The notes under the pieces: model-generated
Told to the model about the DNA's origin: nothing
Databases searched by the model: none
What the model saw: only the letters and a program-made list of their open reading frames with translations
NCBI RefSeq assembly: GCF_023278565.1
Contig: NC_064679.1
Coordinates: forward strand, 2,666,001 to 2,730,000
DNA: 64,000 nt
Origin: Colletotrichum lupini
Taxonomy: Eukaryota; Ascomycota; Sordariomycetes; Glomerellales; Glomerellaceae
Direction of reading: 5' to 3'
Translations under genes and position numbers: made by a program
Shown here: in pieces, positions 46,994 to 57,181 of the stretch
Layout: each line of letters opens with the position of its first letter
How positions within the stretch are numbered: position 1 is the first letter of the stretch

Positions 46994-49900
46994 CGTGCTC
47001 TGTTTCCGCGCAGGTTTGGGGCCCACAGAGACTAACGGTCCAAAGAACTTCAAAAGAGCAAACTATGGCGGGCACATGTAGTCTGGACATTTCCAGCCTT
47101 GAAGCTTCAGCCCGACGCCGAACATGTCTCTAGGAAGCACATTCTTGGTAGAACGGCAATAGCTATCCACACGGTATGGGAAATACCAACACCCCGTACC
47201 CTGAGGATGGCATTTCTCTCCCAGTTCCGAATTCACTTGGTCCTTTCTTCGTTTCTTTTGCAAGGCGAAGAAAGAGGTTCCTCGCTCACGTAAGGCAGGT
47301 TATAGGCAATGTGGAGCTCGCTTCTGACACAGAAAGAGGTCAACTGATGTTCCCACATGGGAAGGAACGGTTTACCTGATATTAGGCGCTAAGATTGCTG
47401 TGCAGACCAGGCAGGGCAAGCACGAAACCTTTAGGCTCTAGCCCAAAGGCCGAGGTCCTTCCATCTTGATCTGACGTGCGGCAATACCTTCCATTTCCTA
47501 GGTACCATTACTTGCCTGAAAGTGGGCCGGATTCAACCTCACTCGAAATCTGCAGACTGTCGGTTCTAGTCTCCAAGCTTCCAATGCAATGTCATTTTTG
47601 GCACACCTAGATACCATTGCTTCCGCCGGTTCAATCGAACTGATGCCACTTAGCATGCGAGGTTTTCAAAAGTAGACCTGTTGACATCAGCTCTTATTCC
47701 AAACGAGTCTTGGCTAATAGACGCAGTCCCACCCAGGCCACAGTTGTTGAGCAGCTTTTCGCCTCTGCACAGATGCCTCCCAGTGCTTTCCAAACTTTCC
47801 CATCTCGGGGAATTTGCTACCACGACTGCGAGGGAGATTCGCCGCCTACCTTGAGACTGACTTGAACTATGTCCTTCGGGTATACCATGAGAGGCCAACC
47901 TCGAGCGCGAAATTCGTAGCGCCTAAGGTGCCGGCGTGTAAGACGGGTGAGCTGAAGAGAAGGTGAACGCCTACACACGACGCTGGAAAAACTCCTAGAA
48001 ACCCGCAGCATGTTCATTCGGATATGGACAAGTAAACCGTGGCTCAATCCAGGCTCTGATATGGCCAAGCCATGATTCGACGCACCCACGGCGGCAGGTG
48101 GGACAAGTTGGCACATTTCATTTCGCGAAGTCCCGCGTGAAGGGCATCGTCGGGCAGCATAACACCATGACCATTCCGCTTTGTTTCTTGGGTCAAGCGA
48201 CAACCATCATCGGCTGGCCGGCGCACTTGATATGCAGGCGACGCGAACCTCAAGTTGCGGCTGTCTCAGAATGCCAAGACATGGCCCTGTAGAGACGGAA
48301 CATGTCCTGTATCGAATACCCGGCCGAGTTCTATTGATAGCACCACCTTGGCGATGAGGGCAGCCGTACCGCTCTCGACCCGTCCTGACAGATGCTTGAC
48401 AGCTGGACATGCAGGCTCCTGTGCCTGTGGCCGCGAAATATGCTCAAACGAATCTCGCACGTTATACACGCCTGGTCTACCAACAAATCCACTTCACATC
48501 GATGCGAATAGTGCGGCAAGAAGCTGTGCCTGCATTCATCACATGACTTTGAAAAGATGCGGAGCACGAGCCTGCCAGAGTTTACCGGAGCTATAGCATT
48601 GTCTCCGGGCTCGATGTCGCCAATCCTCCGTCCTCTTTGAGAGTTTCTGGGCGACAATGCCTAATCGTCGGGGAATCGGGTACCCAAGAAATCGCGTGCA
48701 GTCAGGTGCAAGTAGCTTTGGAGATCAGCTCAGAAGACAACTCGCAGGGTCGTATCGTCCGTGACGACGCACGTGGCTACAAGAGCTCCCCCCGGACAGG
48801 TCATTGCGCAGCGGTATCTCAGGCTCTCTATATGTGTCGATAACGACGCTGGCCCTAACAAGCTCTTTGCTTTTGCAACCAAAAATCAGGATGTGGACCT
48901 CGAAGAAGGCGCAGCAAGTTTCACCGTCGTCCGGTCAAGACCTTTTAATTATAGACGGTCCCTGGCAGTTTCGAATGTCACTGGGATCCCCAGAGAACAA
49001 CCCCGTGCTCCTTCCAACCGCCAGCCCTGCCGCGAGCGTACGACTATACGATATGCGTCGATTAGCTACCTATATTCAACTTGCGAAAGCCAAAATCTCA
49101 TCGTGGGAGCAGCAACCAAGCGGTGTGAAAATCTAAATGCTGCCGGAGCATGGAGCCATCCCCAAACCTTGGTATTCCCGGCTGGATCGCGGACATGTGC
49201 ATTAGGTTTCCTGCTGGTGGCATTCCGGAGGCCAAGTTGCCCCTCCATCTCTCGACTTGAAGGCCCCCATAATCGCTGGCCCATGCGACATATGACGGCG
49301 GCTATATTTCCAGGGGTACGTAGTTTAAAGGTTCCACCACTTTAGACCCTACTGATGAAGTTCTCTAGCCGTTGACACGTCGTTGCGTCACATCATACAG
49401 TCGATATCAAACCTCTTTCAGAGCGGCGCTGCTCGATTGTTGACGATGAAAATAAATTGAAAGTCTGAGTCGCAAGGACGGCAACTAATATGACTGAGCC
49501 CGACGTCGCCAAGGTGTATTGCTACTGGTCGTTGTTGCGCTGACGTCTGGGGAGCGGCTCAGGATTGTCAAGTTATTTAATGTCGCGTCGCACGAAACGG
49601 ACAATTGTCGGGCGAGTAGGTACCAAACGTCCCGAATGTCTCGAGGTCGAACGTCGAGGAGAGTTGAGGGGTTGTTTGTGCGCCGTGCGTGACTTGAGGG
49701 AGGGGCAGTCGTGGCCAAACCAAGTTGACGATACGACAGAGGGGGTGACGGCCGTCGACGTCTCCACTGGATCGACCAGCTCCACTAGCAAGGAGAACTT
49801 GGACCACAAGATGCATCCACAAGGAGAGGTTGACTTCACGACTTCAGCAAATTCACCCACATCGCAAAGGCTGCTCATGGGCCTCTCGCTGGTCAGTGCC

Positions 49901-52900
49901 TCGCGGGGAGTGGAGCCTCAAGGAGACGACGGCATTGAGCGTTTTGCGCCAAAAAGAGGTTGCTTACCGACTTCTTGTTAGCTGCTGGCCCTAGAGCTCT
50001 TCCAAGACGGACTGCTTCGCGTGTCGCCTCGCATGAGTAGTTAATGCCGGCAAAGGAACTCTCGCCTTAGAAAGCTACTTGGTCACATCTTTGCGCATGA
50101 GAAAGAAGCATCTAGGCCAAGGTCACGGCGGAACGGCAAGCCGAGGTTGACGAGGGTAGCGTGACGAGAGCAAATGGCTAGAACCTTGGAGCGCATTGGA
50201 CGACAAGCCAGGGACGGACTACAGACCGACACCACCCATGGACAAGTTTGACGAGTGAGAAGACGATCGAAGCCATCCAGGCTTTCTCCGGGACGCCTGC
50301 GTGGGATAAAGGCTGCACTCGCAGTCGCCAGCAGCATGGCACGAACATGTCAGCAAACAGATGGTCAATTGCGCTACGACGCAGCAAGGGCAGCGGCGAC
50401 GGCACGGGTACGGCGAATGTCGCAATATGCTGGCCGGGCGAAATCAAACGGATAGGGACGCACATTCGAGCATCAGTCAGAATTGGCCGCCTCCCGGAGC
50501 CCGTCACGCCGCACATCTGGAATGCAAGCCGAGTCGAGAACCGGTTCTGCAGGCTCTGCAGCGAGGTGCAACACTAGGAGACTCCACTTTCAGGAGAAGG
50601 TGGACGCTGGAGAATGATGTTGCAGCTCCAAGATGTTCATCTTGCTTCAAACTGGGCATGGTCGAAGGAGGCTGTGCAAAGTGTGGGGTCGAATAGGAGT
50701 GTCACTCTTGGTCCAGTGCGTCCGCAAGTGACCAGGCCAAGCCTGTCGTCTCGCGCAGGTGTTTCCAGCACGATAATGGCGGACACAGATGCCAATCTGT
50801 TTCTTTCTGTTGTTAGGATAGCACCCTGTCGACTGCCCTCCCTCTTCTTTCTCAACCAACTTCCAGAAACCCAGCCTGACTGCCGACGGAGTATACCTCA
50901 TGTCTCTTATGGCGCCCCTCGTCGGCGTTGCCAGCTTCAGCTCGACCATCGTCTATCTAGCGGCTCACCAAAGACTAGCAACGCCGGCGTCTGTGCGGAT
51001 GCGAATTACTCGACTGGCTGCAAGGAGGGGCAGCTAGATCGTACATCATGGGCTGATTTCCCATGGCCGAACTTTTCCCCCTCGCCTGCGATCCGGTAGT
51101 AAGCCTTTTTCGCCTGCTCACACCCTGCAATAGCTGGGTTCATGGGTTTTAAGAAGCTTTCCGTGGTCCTGGTCTCTGCATCTCATCCCACCATACTTGC
51201 AGGCGCTTGGTTAGTCAGGTCGACCGCAAGTGTGAGCACATTGGGCACAATGATGAGCCGTATCAAAGGACGGGCAGCAGTGGAGTTTCTCGACATCTGG
51301 GTACTTGGCACCGCATTGAGCGACAAGCCGTTGGCTCCTGGTGATGGTGATAATGCTGACGGGGCATGAGCCCCGGACGAGAGCTCACAGAATGGACAGA
51401 ACGCCTCAGAAGAGCAGCTGCCTGGAGGTCGAGTGCGTAAGTGCGTGCGTCTCGTCTTGCGTTGTCAGAGTTGAAGTGCTACGGAACGCGACAACGTCCA
51501 CGAGGCCAGGCCGCGACAGCTCGGTATCGAAACCAAAAAGCTGCGATATGGTGGTTTCTCAAAAAAAAGACATCCACTCGAAGGCGGTTTGACGGGCGGC
51601 ATGCATACACAGGGGCATTCGCATATCACTTGGCTGGATTGGACTGATTCAGAATGACTGAATGCGAATGGCAGCGCCGCGTCTGGGTTGTATGTCTCGC
51701 GGCAAGAGAAAAGACGGTCATGGATGACAGATGTATCGCGGGGATGTACATGTGAGCTTTTCGTCTGTTTGATGCTTGTTTGGGAGGGGAAGCTAACCCT
51801 GCTACCACACTTATGCTCTGGTCGAAACATTGATGGGCGTTGGCCCTTTGGGCCTTTTCCCTTCCACAACCCCCCCCTTGCGCAGAAGAGCCGAATTTGG
51901 GATGTGGGCGGTCCCCTCTTGGGGACCCCCCTCCCCTTGACACCACACTAGATGCTCATGGATGGATTTTCATGGGTCCCTCTTCCCGGGCAGATCTCCC
52001 AGATGTCTTGGCCCTTGCCTCGTGTGCGGCGTTCCAGCAGCAACAGCGACAGCAGCAGCGGCGACGGCAATGATCCAGGAAGCAAGCGGGCCTGTAAGAA
52101 AGACGCATGTACCTCTCAGGGTGAGGCAAGGTACCGTACGTAAGTGCCTACATGCCCTCCTCCCCGCAGGCAAGCCAGTTTTCCATATGGTCATGCTCAC
52201 ATCGCATGTATCGAAAATACTACTGATCTTGGCCTGCCTTTCGCCGCCGCCGCTGTTGGACTCGCCCCAGCGGACCCTGTGTCCATCGCATATAATATGA
52301 GGAACAGGGACGCGCCTGAGAATCGGGATGGAGGGGGGACAAACCGAAGACCGTGGGAAAAGGAACGAGAGAACGACAAAGAAAAGCGCGATTATTCGAA
52401 TCCGACAGTGACCTGCGCCTGTCCCTGCTTCCGAAGCTGTTTTTTTTTTTTTCGTTCCCCATTCCCCTTGCCTACTGCTACCTTATCGTCAGGGATCTGG
52501 TACTTGGTCTGACTTATTGAGGAGAGGGAAAGGATTCCTACCGGCTTTTGTCCCGCATTGTGATTTTTCCATTTACCTACTCCGAGAATATTACTACGTC
52601 TTTGTTCCACTTTCTCGACCTTTCTCTCAACGCATTTTCGACTCCATCACAGGAATTCGACTCGAGATATTGGGTGCCGGGAACCAATCACAAACAGGTA
52701 TGTTTCCGCTATCCAACGCGTCTTTTACCTCTCTCTCTCTTACTCTCTTTTCCTCTCTATGGGTCTTTTCCAAAGATACGAACACGGTTCGTTTTTTCCC
52801 TTAGAAAAAAAAAAAAAAAACTGTTTCCGTTGTACTTTTTTCTTTCTTTCTTTTCTATCTTATTCTTTGCCTGTTCCTGTCGCCTCAGGCCGAGACCAAC

Positions 52901-53398
52901 CAACCCTGCCGTTTACCATTGTACCTGGTCATAGTCATTAGCGAGGAAAGGTACCTTGCATGCCGTCATTCAAGACGTCTTGTTGCCCGTCGGTCAATTG
53001 AATTGAAGCACCCCTCCTCCTCCACTTGCCCCGACTCGTTGGACCCCTCCACGTTCCCGCCACGAGCTGTTGTCCATCTCGCATCGTGCCCGCACGGCGC
53101 CTTCCAGTCCCAATCCGATCAAGAACAGCCGGCGGCGGCGACAAGCACGGAAGACAACGGACAAGTGCTTGGCTGGGACCAGCGACGGCAAGCCGCAAAT
53201 GGGGTCATTGGGAATACCTACCTCGCAAGCAATTTGTTGCACCTCAGGAAGCAAGAGCAAGAGGCAACGCCCGCTGCTGGTGCCCCTCACCTTCCCTCGT
53301 CCCCCCGTTCACCCCCCGTTCCCCGTTCCGCTCCTACCTTGCCTCTTCCCATTTGCTGTGTGTAAGGTACGAAGTACGGAGTGCGGGTAACGGAGCAC

Positions 53399-53438
53399 CT
53401 TGCCTACCTTACCTTTCCTTACCTTACCTTGCCTTACG
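53399..53438 (+). repeat. ACCTT/CCTTA short tandem repeat
   Basis: Tract of imperfect TACCTTACCTT-type units inside the pyrimidine-rich leader or promoter of the RRM gene. Similar ACCTTACC runs occur near 28315 and 59600. Confidence 0.8.
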
Positions 53439-53707
53439 GCAGCCATTCCTGTCCAGTCAACTCGCCTTCCACTCCCACTCCCACACTCATACACACCAAA
53501 CCTTACCTGCCTTGCCTTGGGCCCTTTTTGCACTGCCTCAACGCCCTTTCCCTCCATCCATTCAGAAATTTCCCGCTAACCAGCATTTCCTTTCTCCCCT
53601 CAAGGTGGCCTTTCTCACTCTTCTCCTTCTCACCCCCTCCTTCCTTTTTTCGATCCATCAAAGCCCAGTCTCAATCTTGACGTCTGTCATCACAATCACC
53701 ACACTCC

Positions 53708-53735
53708 TACCAACACCAACACCAACACCAACACC
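53708..53735 (+). repeat. ACCAAC hexamer repeat
   Basis: Four to five tandem copies of ACCAAC in the upstream region of the RRM gene. Confidence 0.85.
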
Positions 53736-54317
53736 GCCCACCTAATTCCAACCACCAGGTCCGTATCTCACTTCCCTCAATCCCTCACTCTCCTCGGAAA
53801 AAAATACTGCAACAAACCAATACACACCTCGGCCTCTTCCAGCGGTCAACGGATTCTCTCTCTCTTTTTTCTTTCCTCTCATCCCGTGGCGACGACTGCA
53901 AACTTCTTTGTTTGACACAGCCCACAACCCCATCTGCTTTCCATCTCGCACTGCCATCCTCCGGCCTGGAAATTGTACGTTTGCTTTGTCGCCCATGTCG
54001 GGCCACTTTGCGCGCTATCGTCAAGTGACAAAGGCCATCACTGGACACTGCCTCGTCTCTTTGCTGCACAGGTGGATGCGAAGTCTCCCAATGTTGACTC
54101 GCATGCTCAACTGAGAAGTGCCAAAAGGAGCGCTTCCGTCCCTTGACTTTCTTCCCTCGCCATCAAGAACCCCGCTTGGCGCCACACAGAAACCACTTGC
54201 ATTTATGCATTGCAGCCTCCCTCGGACTTTTTTGTTGAACAGATCCTAACTCGCAAGACAAACAGATAGTTCAGCAATCTCTTTGCAAGAAACAAGACAC
54301 ATTACTCTACCATCATC

Positions 54318-55228
54318 ATGTCCAAGCTCTTTATTGGGTACGTTTCCCCCCTCTTGCGCTGGCGCATTGTGCACGTCGACAATATCAAATAAACTTTTGC
54401 TGACAAGATTTCCAACAGCGGCCTTGCATGGCACACTGAGGAAGGCACTCTCAGACAGAAGTTTGAGGAGTTTGGTGCCGTTGAGGAAGCTGTAAGTACT
54501 GATCGCCCGGTCCGAAGAAACTTTCTTGAGAATGGCGTCGCCATAGACCATGGAGAGACACTTTGTCCCAACATTCCAGTAAAAACGAAAAGAGAGGGGG
54601 TCTATTTTTGTGCGTGAGAAAGAGAGAGAGATCTGACCGCTATTCTTCCCCTGCTTGAAGGTCGTTGTGAAGGACCGCGACACTGGCCGCAGCCGTGGAT
54701 TCGGCTTCGTCCGCTACACTCAGGATAGTGACGCTCAGAAGGCCATTGCTGCCATGAACAACGTCGAGTACGCTGCCTTTGCGAAACTGCTTTCCATTGC
54801 TTGCTTGTCCCGGCGCAATGATCGTGGGAGCCCTTCAGCCGACTAACACATCAACTTGCCAGGTTTGACGGACGCACTATTCGCGTTGACAAGGCCTCTG
54901 ACAACGGTCCCCGCGGTGGCGGTGGCTACCGCGGCGGCTTCGGCGGCGGTGGTGGACGTGGCGGCTACGGCGCGCCCCCTGTGCCTTACGGAGGCGCTCC
55001 CGGTGGATACGGCGTTCCCAACATGGGCTACCAGCAGCAGCAGCCTGCTTACGGCCGCGGCTACCCCCCTCAGCAGCCCTACGGCGGTGCTCCTCCCCAG
55101 GGTGAGTTGACGATGTCGTCTCTGTTGCTGATTCGTCTTGCTAATACCTCATAGATGGCTACGCGCCCCAGGCTCCCTACGGATACGCCGACCCGTCTCA
55201 GCAGCCCCAGGGCGGCCGAGGCTATTAG
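54318..55228 (+). CDS. Glycine-rich RNA-binding protein, single RRM plus Gly/Tyr/Pro tail
   Basis: Five exons, 54318-54337, 54419-54491, 54661-54767, 54863-55101 and 55155-55228, give 170 aa ending in TAG. The RRM occupies residues 1-80: RNP2 is KLFIGGL (completed by splicing after ATT GG), then [18 protein letters not shown]1 is RGFGFVRY, and the domain ends [15 protein letters not shown]. The tail is RGG-like ([20 protein letters not shown]), then Tyr/Pro/Gln-rich repeats ([13 protein letters not shown]). Such proteins bind single-stranded RNA in nucleus or cytoplasm and are often cold- or stress-induced. The first exon codes for only 6.7 codons. The five-exon structure is dense for such a small gene and matches the pattern common in fungal GRP genes. 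All splice sites are canonical and frames close perfectly. Confidence 0.96.
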
Positions 55229-55909
55229 CGCTCGCTAGATTTCGGAGATTCGTTGCCCGCTAGTTGTCGGTTTTCGCAACTCGGGAACATGCGGCCAAGA
55301 CATGTTGCCGACGCTCAACTGCTCCGAGTCTGACAGACGTTCGTGTGCGCGCCCGTTGGTTCGATCGAGCTTTGGTGATATTCTTCGCTGCAACACAATA
55401 CCCGGTTCTTCTGTTGCACTGGATCTCTGGAAAATAAAACCCCAACCCGCGGTCAAAAGGGTTGGTAACGGCCTAGTCTTCTCAATTGGAATGGTTTTCT
55501 GCTTCTGTCCTTGATCTTCACCCTTGTTGCCCCAAAATGGTTGCTGCCACTAAAGTTTGGGTGTGTTTTCCGCATGCGGTGATGGTTCCTTTTCCGGTGA
55601 TCCTTGTGGAGTATGGGTGGGCGGCGATGTGGGTTTGTATTTGGGAATGATGCAGAGTGTTGTCGGATTCATCGTGGACGCCAACGGATTTGTGGTCTAA
55701 CGCTACATGTCTGCCTGACTGTCTCTCTTGATTGACTCTCTATGTGTTGAATGTTCTGAAACAAGAATGTTGGTTGACATGGGCTCCAAGGCGTTGTTGC
55801 ACCACGACCAAAGGGGAAAGGTTGAAAGAAGGGGTTGGGTGGGCAGAGGCTTGATTTTCAAAGGGGGAAAAAAAAAAAGAAGAGGCGAAAGAATGTGCAG
55901 AAAAACTCT
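55229..55909. other. Intergenic between convergent RRM gene and GCG1
   Basis: Tail-to-tail spacer that must carry both 3' untranslated regions. No gene was seen. Confidence 0.45.
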
Positions 55910-57181
55910 TCAGTCTGTCTTTTCAGTCTCCTCCTGTTCCTTGACACTGGTTTCTTGCTTGAAAGTACCGCCGACGGCTGACAGCGGTGGTTGCGTAGCA
56001 TCGTGGGATGTCTCCTCGGCGGAGATGATGGCCCGTACTCTGTTGGAGAGGTCGGTGATGTGGACGTCGCCACTCTCCGGGCTCAGTCCGTCAAGAGCTT
56101 CTTCGAGGCCAAGAAGGTAGTCGATGTTTAGCCCACTCGGGCCGCGGCTCTGACGGATGTGGGCGGCGAGAGCCTGAGGATCCTGTGGTCCGACAAACTG
56201 GTCATTGTCCGGGGTACCAATGTACACAAGTGTGCGGATTGGCTCGGAGCCATCAGCTGGGTAGAAAGGGGCGTAGTGGATCGTGTAGCCGTTGATCTCG
56301 CGAATGTCAAGATAGTCCTTGACTTCGGCGACCTTGTCTGCCTTGATACGGTAGGCGACACCCCAGACGCGTTCAGGTGCCGAGTCGTGGTGGTCGGTCA
56401 GCTGCTCCCAGAACGAGCGCTCTATGAGCGTGACAACACGGCCAGGAGCCTCGGGTGTGCCTCTGTGGTCTTGACTAGTGAAGGGGTCAGGACGTCTTGA
56501 TGTGAGACAAGATGGCGGGTGTTATAAAGCCCTTGAGGGTCAAATGGTTACCTTGCCTGCGTGAGGTGTTAGTGAGACTAGTGGAGACGAGGGGGAGGTA
56601 GGACGTGAAGTGGAAATAAGCATTGGTCGCAGCGGGCACTAGGGACGCAAGGTGGCCTTGTGTTCCACGGGGCTGGATGAGACGGCACGCCCGGGGGAGG
56701 TAAGGGAGAGACGAACCTGCCAGAAGCGACGTACGTATCCTGTCACCCATCCAGGGATTCTTCTATCTGTGGGGGGTGGACAACATAGATCAGCCGACGG
56801 CTCGGATGGCGGCAAGGGGCAGGAGGAGGAGGAGGAGGAGGAGGAGGAGGAGGAGGAGGAGGAGGAGGAGGATAGAAGGGGGGTGTGGTGTGGACGAGGT
56901 GAGGCTAACCGAAGTGCGGCGGAGGCTTCCATATCAGACTCCTGGAAGACGGGGTTTGTAACGTTAGCACCGACATGTGTGAGGCTTGTCTACGGCAGGC
57001 AGGGATGCGTGCGCCATGCGGGAGGGCGGGAGGAGCTGGAGGACAAGAGCAGCCCAGTCCAGTCCAGCCCAGTAGGGAGAGCGGCAGGGATCGAGGGTGA
57101 TCTCGAAGGGTCGAGAACGTACCCATAACCGTACAGCCAGAACTCGCCGCTGCCGTTGGTGGAGAGGTCGGTGTCGGGCAT
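55910..57181 (-). CDS. GCG1: ChaC/GCG1-type gamma-glutamylcyclotransferase (glutathione-specific)
   Basis: These cytosolic enzymes cleave glutathione to 5-oxoproline and Cys-Gly. Exons 57181-57123, 56941-56910, 56766-56717, 56556-56552 and 56474-55910 give 236 aa. Splicing restores each family block: YGYGSLIW (residues 17-24, substrate loop, across intron 1), HFDRRIPGWVTGYVRRFWQ (across intron 2), WQASQDHRGTPEAPGRVVTL (residues 46-65, which needs a 5-nt exon GCAAG), WGVAYRI, and YLDIREINGY with the likely catalytic Glu108. The C terminus carries HIRQSRGPSGLNIDYLLGLE, typical of the family, then an acidic tail. The microexon acceptor has an excellent CTAAC branch 12-16 nt upstream and its donor is GTAACC. 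Intron 2 contains a 17-unit CCT repeat on the coding strand. The start ATG at 57181 gives a short disordered lead before the barrel. Confidence 0.94.
56552..56556 (-). other. 5-nt microexon of GCG1
   Basis: Sequence GCAAG on the minus strand, bounded by acceptor CACGCAG and donor GTAACC. It supplies Ala plus two bases of Ser in the conserved WQAS-x-DHRGTP motif. Without it, exon 3 (phase 0) cannot join exon 5 (which starts one base before the CAA codon) in frame. Confidence 0.85.
56821..56871 (+). repeat. (AGG)17 microsatellite inside GCG1 intron 2
   Basis: Seventeen perfect AGG units, 51 nt. On the GCG1 coding strand this is a CCT tract in intron 2, so it lengthens the polypyrimidine content of that intron. 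Confidence 0.97.

Larger units (their letters stand above)
46994..54317. other. Gene-poor stretch of 7.3 kb
   Basis: I find no gene with supportable domains. Open frames around 48250-48660, 48760-49345 and 50610-51100 are short and overlap in several frames. They could be pieces of decayed genes, but there are no alignable motifs. From about 52400 to 54310 the plus strand is strongly pyrimidine-rich, as fungal promoters and leaders often are, and probably serves the RRM gene. The stretch contains A16 at 52805-52820, an ACCTT-type tract at 53399-53438 and an ACCAAC repeat at 53708-53735. Confidence 0.5.

Noticed and set aside
46994..54317. Active transposon or retroelement
   Set aside because: No transposase, reverse transcriptase or integrase motif and no terminal repeats could be seen; only short broken frames.
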